A stretch of DNA of 64,000 bases from NCBI GenBank assembly GCA_021818715.1, contig JAKATN010000001.1:1-64000 (forward strand). Direction: 5' to 3'. A program made the position numbers and the translations under genes. The stretch comes from Thermoplasmata archaeon (GTDB taxonomy: Archaea > Thermoplasmatota > Thermoplasmata > Thermoplasmatales > Thermoplasmataceae). The notes under the pieces were generated by a model. That model was given only the letters and a program-made list of their open reading frames with translations. It had not been told where the DNA came from and did no database searches. Of this stretch, positions 36,047 to 44,834 are shown one piece after another. Every line of letters starts with the position of its first letter. The stretch's first letter is position 1.

Positions 36047-37063
36047 TCAAAAATATCCATGGTACTCAACTTCCACCTTGGGTACCACTATACCGTCTCC
36101 GTTTTCAACAACGCCAATCTCACTGACCTGAACCTTGTTGCGGAGTGTGGACATGATATCCCTCCTGCTTTCCGGATCGATGATGAGAACGAAACCCATT
36201 CCCATATTGAAAGTCTCGTACATTTCTTCATACGATAGATCTCCAAGCTTCCTGATATGATCGAATATTTTCTGGGGTTTTGGAGGATTCTCGATGATAT
36301 ATCTCATCTCCTTCAGTCTCGCGATGTTTCTCAACCCGCCGCCAGTGATATTTGCCATGCCCTTTATATCCACGAGATTCAGGATTTCCATAATCTCCCT
36401 GACGTAAATCCTGGTAGGTTCCAGAAGCAATTCTCCGTATGTTTTCTGCTCTCCCGGGAAGTTGTCATGGAGACTGATTTCATTTTGTGCAAGCAACTTT
36501 CTTATGGTGGTAAATCCGTTTGAATGGACGCCGCTGCTGCCGAGCGAAATGATCAGGTCACCGTCCTTGATTCTCTCTCCATTGATAATCTGGCTCTTCT
36601 GGACTATTCCGAATACAGTACCGGCAATGTCAAGGTGCTTAACGAGATCAGGAACTACCGACGTTTCGCCGCCAATAATGGTAATATTTGCCATCTGTGC
36701 CCCAACATTGAGCCCGTTTCCGAGTTGCCTTGCGACCTCTGGGTCAATCTTGTCAAGTTCCACATAGTCGACCATTGCAATCGGTTCTGCGCCAGACGTG
36801 ATGGTGTCATTCACGTTCATTGCAATGCAGTCTATGCCAAGTGTATCGTACTTTTGCATTTCTTCAGCAATTATTGACTTCGTTCCAACATTGTCGGTGT
36901 TAAAGGCGATCGCAAAATTGCCCAGGTCAACGAGCGAAGTAAAACCGCCGAAGGTGCCTATTGTCTTGAAATCCTCCCTTTTGAACTTCAATTGCCGAAT
37001 AAGATTGTTAATGAACTCCCCCTGTCTCCCACGCTGCTGAATGTCCTGAGAATTTCTCGGCAT
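36047..37063 (-). CDS. purM: phosphoribosylformylglycinamidine cyclo-ligase
   Basis: PurM closes the imidazole ring to give aminoimidazole ribonucleotide in purine synthesis, using ATP. The 338-residue sequence has the family segments FNTDNVGTKSIIAEEM, CIAMNVNDTITSGAEPIAMVDY (quoted in part: MNVNDTITSGAEP), GGETSVVPDLV and LGSSGVHSNGFTTIRKLL. The N terminus carries a short extra stretch. No other pur gene is nearby. TTTTATAAATT about 25 bases upstream of the start on this strand is the likely TATA box. Confidence 0.95.
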   Translation of the reverse strand: MPRNSQDIQQRGRQGEFINNLIRQLKFKREDFKTIGTFGGFTSLVDLGNFAIAFNTDNVGTKSIIAEEMQKYDTLGIDCIAMNVNDTITSGAEPIAMVDYVELDKIDPEVARQLGNGLNVGAQMANITIIGGETSVVPDLVKHLDIAGTVFGIVQKSQIINGERIKDGDLIISLGSSGVHSNGFTTIRKLLAQNEISLHDNFPGEQKTYGELLLEPTRIYVREIMEILNLVDIKGMANITGGGLRNIARLKEMRYIIENPPKPQKIFDHIRKLGDLSYEEMYETFNMGMGFVLIIDPESRRDIMSTLRNKVQVSEIGVVENGDGIVVPKVEVEYHGYF

Positions 37064-37237
37064 ATTGTATTGGTTATCGCTCGCTCGCTTTTATAAATTT
37101 TCTATGATTTTCGATAATGGGATGTGAGATGGTGACCCATCGCTGAGCGAGATCATTTAAGAGTCAAAAGTTACATTGGGCACAAAAGCCACAAATAATT
37201 AAATAACATCAATTATATTCAGAACAAAGGTGGAACA

Positions 37238-37669
37238 TTGGTCAAACTAGAATCTCTTGATTACAAGCCCAGGCCCATAGACGAGAACTTCCTTGATGAT
37301 AGTGCCAAGTACCCCGTAACCGGAAAGCATCACGATCATGACGTAAGGGCACAGGGCATCCAGAGAATGGACGCAACCGGAAAACCATATCCTACCAAGT
37401 TGGGAATTCATGGAACCAAGGTGGCAGTAGATTGGGAATCCTGCGTTGCGGACGGCGCTTGCATGGACGTCTGCCCCGTGAGCCTTTATGAGTGGGAGCT
37501 TAACCCTGGGCAAATGGGAACAGGCAACGACAAGAATATCAGCGGCGACAAAGACCTGTTCGCTAAATACCGCACGGACAAATGTGATCCGGTGAGGGAA
37601 AGCGAGTGCATATTCTGCATGGCTTGCGAAAGCGTTTGTCCCACAAGGGCAATAAAGATCAGCCCATAA
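37238..37669 (+). CDS. zfx: zinc-containing dicluster ferredoxin
   Basis: This 143-residue electron carrier is typical of Thermoplasma and Sulfolobus and serves 2-oxoacid:ferredoxin oxidoreductases. The N-terminal extension (GKHHDHDVRAQG) holds the histidines that bind zinc with a distal aspartate. Two cysteine clusters follow, CVADGACMDVCP and CDPVRESECIFCMACESVCP; the first lacks one cysteine spacing of a classical 8Fe ferredoxin, fitting one [3Fe-4S] and one [4Fe-4S] centre. Translation starts at TTG 37238 after AAGGTGG. A hydroxyacid dehydrogenase gene follows closely. Confidence 0.95.
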   Translation: MVKLESLDYKPRPIDENFLDDSAKYPVTGKHHDHDVRAQGIQRMDATGKPYPTKLGIHGTKVAVDWESCVADGACMDVCPVSLYEWELNPGQMGTGNDKNISGDKDLFAKYRTDKCDPVRESECIFCMACESVCPTRAIKISP

Positions 37670-37676
37670 TCATTTG

Positions 37677-38585
37677 ATGAAGAGCCAGGACTATTCCCTG
37701 GGTTTCATAGGTCTTGGCAGAATGGGCAGAGAGATTCTGCCCAGGATTCATTCTCTTTTTCCTGTAAGGGTTGTTTATAACAGGACGAGTTCCGTTTGCA
37801 ACGAAGTACCTTTGGAAGGCATAACTTGTGCATCAGTTCCATCAGAACTGGCGGAAGCATGTAACATAATTTTCCTGAGCCTGACCGACACTGAGGCGGT
37901 GGAGTCAATTTTATTTGGCGATAATGGCACTTCAAAATATCTTAAAAGGGGGACAATCATCGTGGATCTCAGTACAATTTCTCTTGAAGGAACATTGAGA
38001 ATCCATGAACGCCTTGCAAAGTCTGGAATAAAATATCTGGATAGCCCCGTGATAGGCAGCGTTGGGGCAGCCAAATCGGGCAACCTGACATCAGTATGCG
38101 GGGGAGATGAATCAGCATTTAACCGCGTAAGGCCGCTTTTAGCCAGCTTCTCGAGTAAGATTTTCTATCTTGGGGCTTCCGGAAATGGAATTCGGATGAA
38201 GCTGATCAACAATGCAGTGATGGGAATAAATATGTCAGCAATTGCAGAAGCACTGAACCTATCCGGCAGCATTGGGTTACCCAAATCTAAGATAATGGAA
38301 GTTCTTCTTACAGGCGGGGCCTCGTCCAGGATACTGGAACTGAAGAGGGATAAGATAGAAAGAGGCGATTTCTCTCCAGAGTTCTCCCTTGAACACCAGT
38401 TGAAGGATCTCAGGTATGCCGTAGAAATGGCCAGAGATGCAGGCTTAAACCCAGAATTCAGTTCCGCGGCCGAGAAGTTATATGCTGCAGCCGCTACCGA
38501 AGGGTTAGGCAAGGACGATATGTCTGCAGTCGCCTCAGGCGGAGTATCAGGTGCAGCAAAACCGCATAAAGAGGTAAGAGTATAG
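37677..38585 (+). CDS. 3-hydroxyisobutyrate dehydrogenase-like NAD(P)-dependent beta-hydroxyacid dehydrogenase
   Basis: The 302-residue enzyme has the N-terminal Rossmann motif GFIGLGRMGREI, the substrate-binding DSPVIGSVGAAKSGNLT, and the catalytic lysine in GIRMKLINNAVMG. Members oxidise 3-hydroxyisobutyrate, tartronate semialdehyde, glyoxylate-like acids or 6-phosphogluconate-type substrates. The exact substrate is not clear. ATG 37677 is used; TTG 37674 is also possible. The stop codon overlaps the proposed ATA start of the next gene by four bases. Confidence 0.9.
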   Translation: MKSQDYSLGFIGLGRMGREILPRIHSLFPVRVVYNRTSSVCNEVPLEGITCASVPSELAEACNIIFLSLTDTEAVESILFGDNGTSKYLKRGTIIVDLSTISLEGTLRIHERLAKSGIKYLDSPVIGSVGAAKSGNLTSVCGGDESAFNRVRPLLASFSSKIFYLGASGNGIRMKLINNAVMGINMSAIAEALNLSGSIGLPKSKIMEVLLTGGASSRILELKRDKIERGDFSPEFSLEHQLKDLRYAVEMARDAGLNPEFSSAAEKLYAAAATEGLGKDDMSAVASGGVSGAAKPHKEVRV

Positions 38586-39295
38586 ATCCCTATATTTTCC
38601 TCATTACTTTCCTGATTCTGCTGGCCACGCTTTCAATCGCCATGTATTTTGACATACTTACCAGGGAGGTGAATTCCTTTATGTTCGTGCCGTCCATAAT
38701 CGCAGGATCAATAGGATCGTATCTGCTGGGGATGCCTTCTGTAGTTGTGGTTTCCTGGGTTGCATTATTTGCCTGTACTTTCCTTCCACCAGACAATTTC
38801 GTTTATCCCCTGGCAGGCGGGCTTTTCGTCATTACCGCAGTTCTGCTTTTCCTTTCAAGCGCACTCATCCTCTTTGATTCCATCATCATTGCAATACTTT
38901 ACTTCCTAGGCATACGAGAGAAATATTTCGGAATAGCGGACGTTAAAGCCCTTATAGCAGGCGCAATCTCCTTTCCATTTGCAGCGGGTTTTGGATACCC
39001 GGTTTTTCTGCTGATTTCCAATTTGGCGATTCCTGTGCCGTTCCTTCTGATCCTTAATTCATCCGTGGCTGGCTTGCTTTTTATACCATACCTTATTTTA
39101 CTTAACATCAGAAAGAAGAACGGCATGGGGTTATACTGGACATATGCTCTTGGTTACAACGAGGAAGAGTACAACAGGACTCCTTTTAAGTACAGGGTTT
39201 CGGATTACAATGGGCGGAAGATCATGGTATACAAGTCCCCTTTCATGGTGGCTATCTTTGCTTCGGTTGCAGCAGCGGTAATCTTTGGAATTTAG
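38582..39295 (+). CDS. prepilin/preflagellin peptidase-like GxGD aspartic membrane protease with apparent ATA start
   Basis: The protein resembles FlaK/PibD/EppA proteases that cut type IV pilin-like signal peptides. One catalytic aspartate is Asp23 in SIAMYFDILTREV and the other lies in the GxGD-like FGIADVKAL. About six membrane helices are present. The first ATG (38642) would remove helix 1, which carries PYIFLITFLILLATL and must precede Asp23. No ATG, GTG or TTG occurs upstream before the stop at 38567. GAGGT at 38571-38575 is six bases before ATA 38582, and ATAG overlaps the upstream stop like a normal ATGA junction. I therefore start at ATA. The 237-residue length fits the family. No pilin gene is visible nearby. 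Confidence 0.78.
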   Translation: MDPYIFLITFLILLATLSIAMYFDILTREVNSFMFVPSIIAGSIGSYLLGMPSVVVVSWVALFACTFLPPDNFVYPLAGGLFVITAVLLFLSSALILFDSIIIAILYFLGIREKYFGIADVKALIAGAISFPFAAGFGYPVFLLISNLAIPVPFLLILNSSVAGLLFIPYLILLNIRKKNGMGLYWTYALGYNEEEYNRTPFKYRVSDYNGRKIMVYKSPFMVAIFASVAAAVIFGI

Positions 39296-39303
39296 GTGTT
39301 GCC

Positions 39304-40542
39304 TTGAGTATCTTGATCAGGAATGCATCAGAGGTAGTCACTCCGGTGATTGGAAAAAAGGCCAATACGCCAGGGGAGAGTCGCGAACTCCTGGTGCAGA
39401 AGAACTGTTCCATTCTGGTAGAGGATGGGAAGATCGAAGAAACTGATGCGGGGAACATAACCGGTGAAATCACCCAGGTTATAGACGCTTCAGGATGCAC
39501 GGTGTTACCTGGATTTATTGATCCGCACACCCACATGATTTTTGGCGGATCAAGAACAGATGAATTCTACAGCCGCATTGGAGGCATGACCTATTCCAAG
39601 ATACTCGAGCAGGGAGGAGGTATAACCCGCACCGCCAGGGAAACGCAAATGGCGGACCGCAACGGACTTTTCTCGCAGGCAATGAATAGGGTCTGGGATT
39701 CCATCTCCCATGGTGCAACCACAATAGAGATCAAGACTGGTTACAGCCATGAACTATCCGGCGAGTTGAAGATGCTTGATGTAATGGATATGATAGAGGC
39801 CAGTGGGATTATCAACGTTGTCAAAACATTCCTTGGTCTTCATTTTACACCTCCTGGAACCGACGCCCTGGCATTCACGGACAGGGTGATCTCAGAGTTT
39901 CTTCCGCGACTCTCAGGAAGAGCGCAATTCGCCGACGTATTCTGTGATGTCGGCGCATTCAGCACGGTTGACTCCTACAGGTTTCTTGATGCTGCCAGAA
40001 AGTTTGGGTTCAAGCCAAAAGCCCATGTTGATGAGATTGGAAACATCGGTGCAATACAGGCATTGAACGGGATCGGCCTGGCAAGTGCCGATCATATCCT
40101 GAAGAGCAGCGTGGATCAACTGCAACTGCTTTCGAGATCAGGTGGAATCGGTGTCGTTTTACCAATCACCTCTTATTTGCTCGATCCAGGAAATATGCCA
40201 AATATTAAAAAATTTGAAGAAGCCTCGCTTCCGGTTGCGATCGGTACGGATACGTCACCGGCGACGTATTGCCCGGACATGCTCTTTGCAATCTACCTTT
40301 CGGTAAGATTCTGCGGTTTCTCAATTGAGCAGGCCATAAATTCGGCAACCATAAATGCTGCCTGGGCACTGTCGGAGGACAGGAAGGGGGCTGTCGAGAA
40401 GGGATATGACGCGGATCTTATCATCCTTGATACCCCGTCTTACAGGGATATCCCCTACAAATTCGGCACGGAGATAGTCAGAGACGTAATTTCTTCGGGA
40501 AGGCTTGTAAGGAAAAACAGGGTCAATATACTCCAAGCCTAA
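39304..40542 (+). CDS. hutI: imidazolonepropionase
   Basis: HutI hydrolyses 4-imidazolone-5-propionate to N-formimino-glutamate in histidine breakdown. The 412-residue amidohydrolase has the metal-binding GFIDPHTHMIFGGSRTDEF, KTGYSHELSGE, the KAHVDEIGNIG histidine segment and the late GTDTSPATYCPDM aspartate. Translation starts at TTG 39304 with AGGTG five bases upstream. Other hut genes are not in this window. It follows the membrane protease by eight bases and probably shares its transcript. Confidence 0.94.
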   Translation: MSILIRNASEVVTPVIGKKANTPGESRELLVQKNCSILVEDGKIEETDAGNITGEITQVIDASGCTVLPGFIDPHTHMIFGGSRTDEFYSRIGGMTYSKILEQGGGITRTARETQMADRNGLFSQAMNRVWDSISHGATTIEIKTGYSHELSGELKMLDVMDMIEASGIINVVKTFLGLHFTPPGTDALAFTDRVISEFLPRLSGRAQFADVFCDVGAFSTVDSYRFLDAARKFGFKPKAHVDEIGNIGAIQALNGIGLASADHILKSSVDQLQLLSRSGGIGVVLPITSYLLDPGNMPNIKKFEEASLPVAIGTDTSPATYCPDMLFAIYLSVRFCGFSIEQAINSATINAAWALSEDRKGAVEKGYDADLIILDTPSYRDIPYKFGTEIVRDVISSGRLVRKNRVNILQA

Positions 40543-40641
40543 GAAACCGAAAGCAAATCTGGCAATTTCTCTCCTGCAGGAGAAAAATTTCAAATTGCAG
40601 GCATGAAAGATAATATATCCCTATGGAACTGTCAGTTTCGT

Positions 40642-41976
40642 ATGGCCGTAGAAGTCTCTCAGATTTTGAAGAAGCTCAAGGAGGACAACGTAAGGTTTTT
40701 GCAGTTTCAGTTCACGGATATCCAGGGGCTGGTAAAGCTTCTCACCGTGCCCGTGAACAGGTTTGAGTCATCCCTGACAGAAGGAGTTGTTTTTGATGGC
40801 AGTTCGGTTGCAGGGTATGCGCAGATAGAAGAATCCGATATGAGGGCTCATCCCGATCTTTCTACGTACACCCTTATGCCAGATCCGGGATACATGGGAA
40901 AGGTCGTCAGGTTTGTCTGTGATATATATACTCCGTCAGGAGACAGGTTTCTCGGAGACCCGAGATACATACTGCAGAAACAGCTGGAGAGGGTGAGGAA
41001 GAAGAAATGGGAATTCTTCGTGGGGCCGGAGTTTGAGTTCTTCCTTTTCAAAAGGGACAAGGACGGGGCCCCTACAAACACCCCCTCGGACTTTGGCGGT
41101 TATTTTGACAATACCCCGCTGGACGCCGCTGTTGAGATCAGGCAGGAGATACTTGAGAACCTCTACCAGCTTGGCTATCAGCCGGAGGCTGCCCATCATG
41201 AAGTGGCATACGGACAGCATGAAATCGACCTAAGGTATGCCAATGCACTGACAATGGCAGACAGGGTGACAATGCTCAAGACGCTGATCAAGAACATAGC
41301 GCAGAAACATGGGCTCTACGCAACGTTCATGCCTAAACCCGTGAATGGCGTAAACGGCACCGGGATGCACATACATCAGAGCATAATGATGGAGGATGAA
41401 TCCCGGAACATATTCTATGAAAAAGGTTCCAAGTACGATTTCAGCGAGACTGCCATGAACTATCTCGCAGGAGTATTGAAGAACATCACCGACGGTGCAG
41501 CAATCCTGGCTTCATGGGTAAATTCATACAAGAGGCTTATTCCAGGCTACGAGGCACCAGTTTACATTTCCTGGGCAAACAAGAACAGGAGCGCCCTTGT
41601 CAGAGTGCCAGCAGGCGAAAACATGAGGAAAAGGATGGAGCTTCGATGCCCAGACTCTGCAGGAAACCCTTACCTGCAATTCGCGACCGTGCTTGCCATG
41701 GGGCTGGACGGGATAGATAACCATCTTAAGCCGCCAGATCCCGTGGAAAGAGATATATTCGCCATGTCGGCGGAGGAACGCGAACGCAGCGGGATCAAGT
41801 CAATGCCGGAAAGTCTCGGGGAAGCTCTGCACCATTTCAGGGGGAGCAAACTGATGCGCGAAATCCTTGGAAATCATGTATATGAGAATTTCATAACAGT
41901 GAAAGGCAGGGAATGGGATGCGTTCAGATCGCACGTTACGGAATGGGAGTTGAAGAGGTATCTTCCAATCCTGTAA
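40642..41976 (+). CDS. glnA: glutamine synthetase
   Basis: The enzyme makes glutamine from glutamate, ammonia and ATP and forms dodecamers. The 444-residue type I sequence includes FTDIQGLVKLL, VFDGSSVAGYAQIEESDM, PEFEFFLF, HHEVAYGQHEIDLRY, NGTGMHIHQS and NRSALVRVP. ATG 40642 is chosen: TAATATAT at about 40610-40617 puts the transcription start just before it. An upstream ATG at 40603 lies before that TATA box. The C-terminal adenylylation tyrosine loop cannot be judged with certainty. Confidence 0.95.
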   Translation: MAVEVSQILKKLKEDNVRFLQFQFTDIQGLVKLLTVPVNRFESSLTEGVVFDGSSVAGYAQIEESDMRAHPDLSTYTLMPDPGYMGKVVRFVCDIYTPSGDRFLGDPRYILQKQLERVRKKKWEFFVGPEFEFFLFKRDKDGAPTNTPSDFGGYFDNTPLDAAVEIRQEILENLYQLGYQPEAAHHEVAYGQHEIDLRYANALTMADRVTMLKTLIKNIAQKHGLYATFMPKPVNGVNGTGMHIHQSIMMEDESRNIFYEKGSKYDFSETAMNYLAGVLKNITDGAAILASWVNSYKRLIPGYEAPVYISWANKNRSALVRVPAGENMRKRMELRCPDSAGNPYLQFATVLAMGLDGIDNHLKPPDPVERDIFAMSAEERERSGIKSMPESLGEALHHFRGSKLMREILGNHVYENFITVKGREWDAFRSHVTEWELKRYLPIL

Positions 41977-41986
41977 CCAACCATTC

Positions 41987-44677
41987 TTAATTTTCCTTCA
42001 GTAACTGCCCCATCACGTACTGGAGGATACCCCCATACCGGAAATATTCATACTCCACGGGAGTGTCGAGCCTTACCCTCAATTCTGTTTTCCTCTTTTC
42101 ACCGTCATGGGTAGTGAATTCAAGCGTGGCCGAGGAGGGAGTTTCACCATCAAATCTTATTGCAACAGGCTTCATGAAATCTATCGCAAGTTTTGCCCAA
42201 TTCTCCCCTTCCGCAAACTGCAGCGGTATAACTCCCATCCCGGCAAGGTTGCTCCTGTGTATTCTCTCGAAACTTTCCGCTATCACTACCCTGATTCCAA
42301 GCAGGTAAGGGCCCTTGGCTGCCCAGTCTCTTGAACTGCCGGTCCCGTATTCCTTTCCGGCAAATGCGGTGATCGGTATACCTTTCGTGGCGTACTCAAT
42401 TGCAGCATCATAGATCGTGCTGGGCCTCTTCTCGGGGATGAATACTGTGGTTGCCCCTTCCTTATCCACCAGAAAGTTCCTGATCCGTGAATTGGCAAAA
42501 GTGCCTCTCATCATGACTTCATGGTTGCCGCGCCTCGCACCGAAACTGTTGAAATCCTCCGGCTTTACCCCCTTGGAGATGAGATACTGGCCTGCGACGC
42601 TCTTGGCAGAAATTGAGCCGGCGGGTGAAATATGATCCGTAGTTACAGAATCCCCCATGACAAGCAAAGGGTAGCATTGCTCTATGTCCTCAAATTTTCT
42701 TCCTCCGTTTCTGTGGAAATCCCTGAAGTACGGCGGATTCCTTATGTAAGTGCTGCTTTCTTCCCATTTATACGTTTCTGAACCGATCACCTCGATCCTG
42801 CTCCACTCCTCAGAGCTGTTTTCCACGGCAGAATATCTAGATGCATAATCCGACTCTTTCATAGCGGATGCCAGGGTTAAGTCAATTTCATCATTGCTCG
42901 GCCAGATATCCCTAAGGTAGATCGGCTTGCCTTCCCCAGAATTTCCGACAGGTTCCTTCTCAAGGTTTATGACAACGCTTCCGGCGATGGCAAAAGCGAC
43001 CACAAGCGGCGGTGACATCAGGTAGTTCGCACGGACGTCCGAATGAATTCTAGCCTGGAAGTTCCTGTTTCCAGATAATACCGAAGCAACGGCGAGGTTC
43101 CCACTCTTTATGCCCTCTTCAATTTCCACAGGCAGCGGGCCGGAATTTCCGATGCAGGTGGTGCATCCATAGCCTACCAGGTAAAACCCAAGTTTTTCCA
43201 AGTATTTGTCCAGGCCAGCCCTCTTCAAATAATCTGTTACGACCCTTGATCCAGGCGCTAGTGAAGTTTTCACCTTTGGATTTACAGTGAGGCCGAATTC
43301 ACAGGCTTTCTTGGCAAGAAGCCCTGCCGCAATCATCACCTTTGGATTGCTGGTGTTAGTGCAACTGGTTATGGCAGCAATCACGACATCACCATCAGTG
43401 AGGGTCTCCCTCTTTCCCATGATTTCAACAGGCACTGATCTGAGTGATATCGTTCTCTGCTTTCCCGGCTGCTGCTGTCCAGTGCCCTGTTCCTCCATCA
43501 TCTGCAGGAAAGTGTTTCCTATTTTTCCAAGAGGAGCCTGCTGCTGAGGTAAACTTGGACCCGAAATGCTGGTCTCGACCTCCTCAAGATTTACATCTAT
43601 GACCTCATCGTAATCCAGGTCCTTTGGGACACCGAACATTCCCTGGGCTTCCAGATAAGATTTCACAAGCAAAATCCTGTCTTCAGACCTTCCTGTCAGC
43701 CGAAGGTAATCAAGCGTGTTTTCATCAACGGGAAATAACGCAGAGGTTGCGCCGTATTCGGGACACATGTTGGAAACAGTGGATCGATCAGCGGCAGAAA
43801 GCGTTGAAACCCCGCTTCCATAAAACTCAAGTATCTTCCCAACTACATTAGCTTTCCTGAATGTTCTTGTGAGATAAAGAACCAGATCGGTAGCCACTAT
43901 CCCGGGCTTGAGGCGACCATGCAGGTTAATTCCAACCACAACTGGATATTGCAGTGTTATAGGTTCTCCCAGCATCGCTGCCTCAGCTTCAATGCCGCCA
44001 ACTCCCCAGCCAAGCACGCCTATTCCATTTACCATGGTGGTGTGGGAGTCAGTGCCAACGAGTGTGTCGAAGACAGCCAATTTTTCGGATCCATTTCCCC
44101 TCACAGAAACCACATCAGCCAGGTACTCCAGATTAACCTGATGCACTATTCCGACGGAGGGGGGGATCACCCTGACATTGGAGAAGCTCCTGCTTGCCCA
44201 CTTAAGGAACCTGTACCTTTCCCTGTTTCTCTCGAACTCAACTGCCCTGTTCTCATTGAAGGACTTTCCGTTGCCGAAGAAATCAACCTGGACAGAATGA
44301 TCTATGACGAGATCGACCGGTACGGCAGGGTTGATCTTCGCAGGATCTACCTTCAGTTCCATGAATTTTTCCCTCATGGATGCCAGATCAACTATTGCAG
44401 GGACTCCGGTTAAGTCCTGCATCAGTACCCTTGAAATCCTGAACGAAATCTCCTCATCATGAGGGAAGTCTCCCTTAAGGATTGATATCAGTTTGTCATC
44501 CGGAATGCCAAGGTCAGAGGCATTTCTTATCATGGATTCAAGAATTATCCTGATGGCAAGTGGCAGCCTTGAGACGTGTTCGGAAATGTGTCTGAGTTCA
44601 GGAAGAGAAAAATAAGTGAACTCTGTGTTTCCCACTTTCAGCCGTTTTTTGATCTGGAATTTATCCACTTTACTCAT
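41987..44677 (-). CDS. acnA: aconitate hydratase, AcnA/IRP1 type
   Basis: Aconitase isomerises citrate to isocitrate in the TCA cycle. The 896-residue length and domain order fit the AcnA type. The [4Fe-4S] cysteines are in ITSCTNTSNP (around residue 438) and GYGCTTCIGNSGP (around 501 and 504). DSHTTMVNGIGVLGWGVG and the swivel-domain GSSRDWAAKGPYLLG are also present. A short Gln-rich linker (LPQQQAP, TGQQQPGKQ) around residue 375-405 is an unusual insertion. It is convergent with glutamine synthetase, ten bases apart. Confidence 0.96.
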   Translation of the reverse strand: MSKVDKFQIKKRLKVGNTEFTYFSLPELRHISEHVSRLPLAIRIILESMIRNASDLGIPDDKLISILKGDFPHDEEISFRISRVLMQDLTGVPAIVDLASMREKFMELKVDPAKINPAVPVDLVIDHSVQVDFFGNGKSFNENRAVEFERNRERYRFLKWASRSFSNVRVIPPSVGIVHQVNLEYLADVVSVRGNGSEKLAVFDTLVGTDSHTTMVNGIGVLGWGVGGIEAEAAMLGEPITLQYPVVVGINLHGRLKPGIVATDLVLYLTRTFRKANVVGKILEFYGSGVSTLSAADRSTVSNMCPEYGATSALFPVDENTLDYLRLTGRSEDRILLVKSYLEAQGMFGVPKDLDYDEVIDVNLEEVETSISGPSLPQQQAPLGKIGNTFLQMMEEQGTGQQQPGKQRTISLRSVPVEIMGKRETLTDGDVVIAAITSCTNTSNPKVMIAAGLLAKKACEFGLTVNPKVKTSLAPGSRVVTDYLKRAGLDKYLEKLGFYLVGYGCTTCIGNSGPLPVEIEEGIKSGNLAVASVLSGNRNFQARIHSDVRANYLMSPPLVVAFAIAGSVVINLEKEPVGNSGEGKPIYLRDIWPSNDEIDLTLASAMKESDYASRYSAVENSSEEWSRIEVIGSETYKWEESSTYIRNPPYFRDFHRNGGRKFEDIEQCYPLLVMGDSVTTDHISPAGSISAKSVAGQYLISKGVKPEDFNSFGARRGNHEVMMRGTFANSRIRNFLVDKEGATTVFIPEKRPSTIYDAAIEYATKGIPITAFAGKEYGTGSSRDWAAKGPYLLGIRVVIAESFERIHRSNLAGMGVIPLQFAEGENWAKLAIDFMKPVAIRFDGETPSSATLEFTTHDGEKRKTELRVRLDTPVEYEYFRYGGILQYVMGQLLKEN

Positions 44678-44773
44678 TATACCGGATTGACATCAGTCTT
44701 ATGTTTTTTCATTTAATTTTTCCACTATTCGGTATTAAACATGGTGAATCCCATTCCATGAAAAAAGAATGAA

Positions 44774-44797
44774 CGGGAACGGCGGCCGCCGTTCCCG
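44774..44797 (-). terminator. 24-bp perfect palindrome with T-rich tail after the surface protein gene
   Basis: CGGGAACGGCGGCCGCCGTTCCCG is a perfect palindrome (given here as CGGGAACGGC, GGCC, GCCGTTCCCG: a 10-bp stem with a 4-base loop). On the minus strand it is followed by TTCATTCTTTTTTC. It lies 37 bases beyond the stop codon of the surface protein gene and upstream of aconitase, so it probably ends the surface-protein transcript. Confidence 0.6.
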
Positions 44798-44834
44798 AGA
44801 ATAGCCAGGCAAAAAAGGCTGCAGATATGGAATC

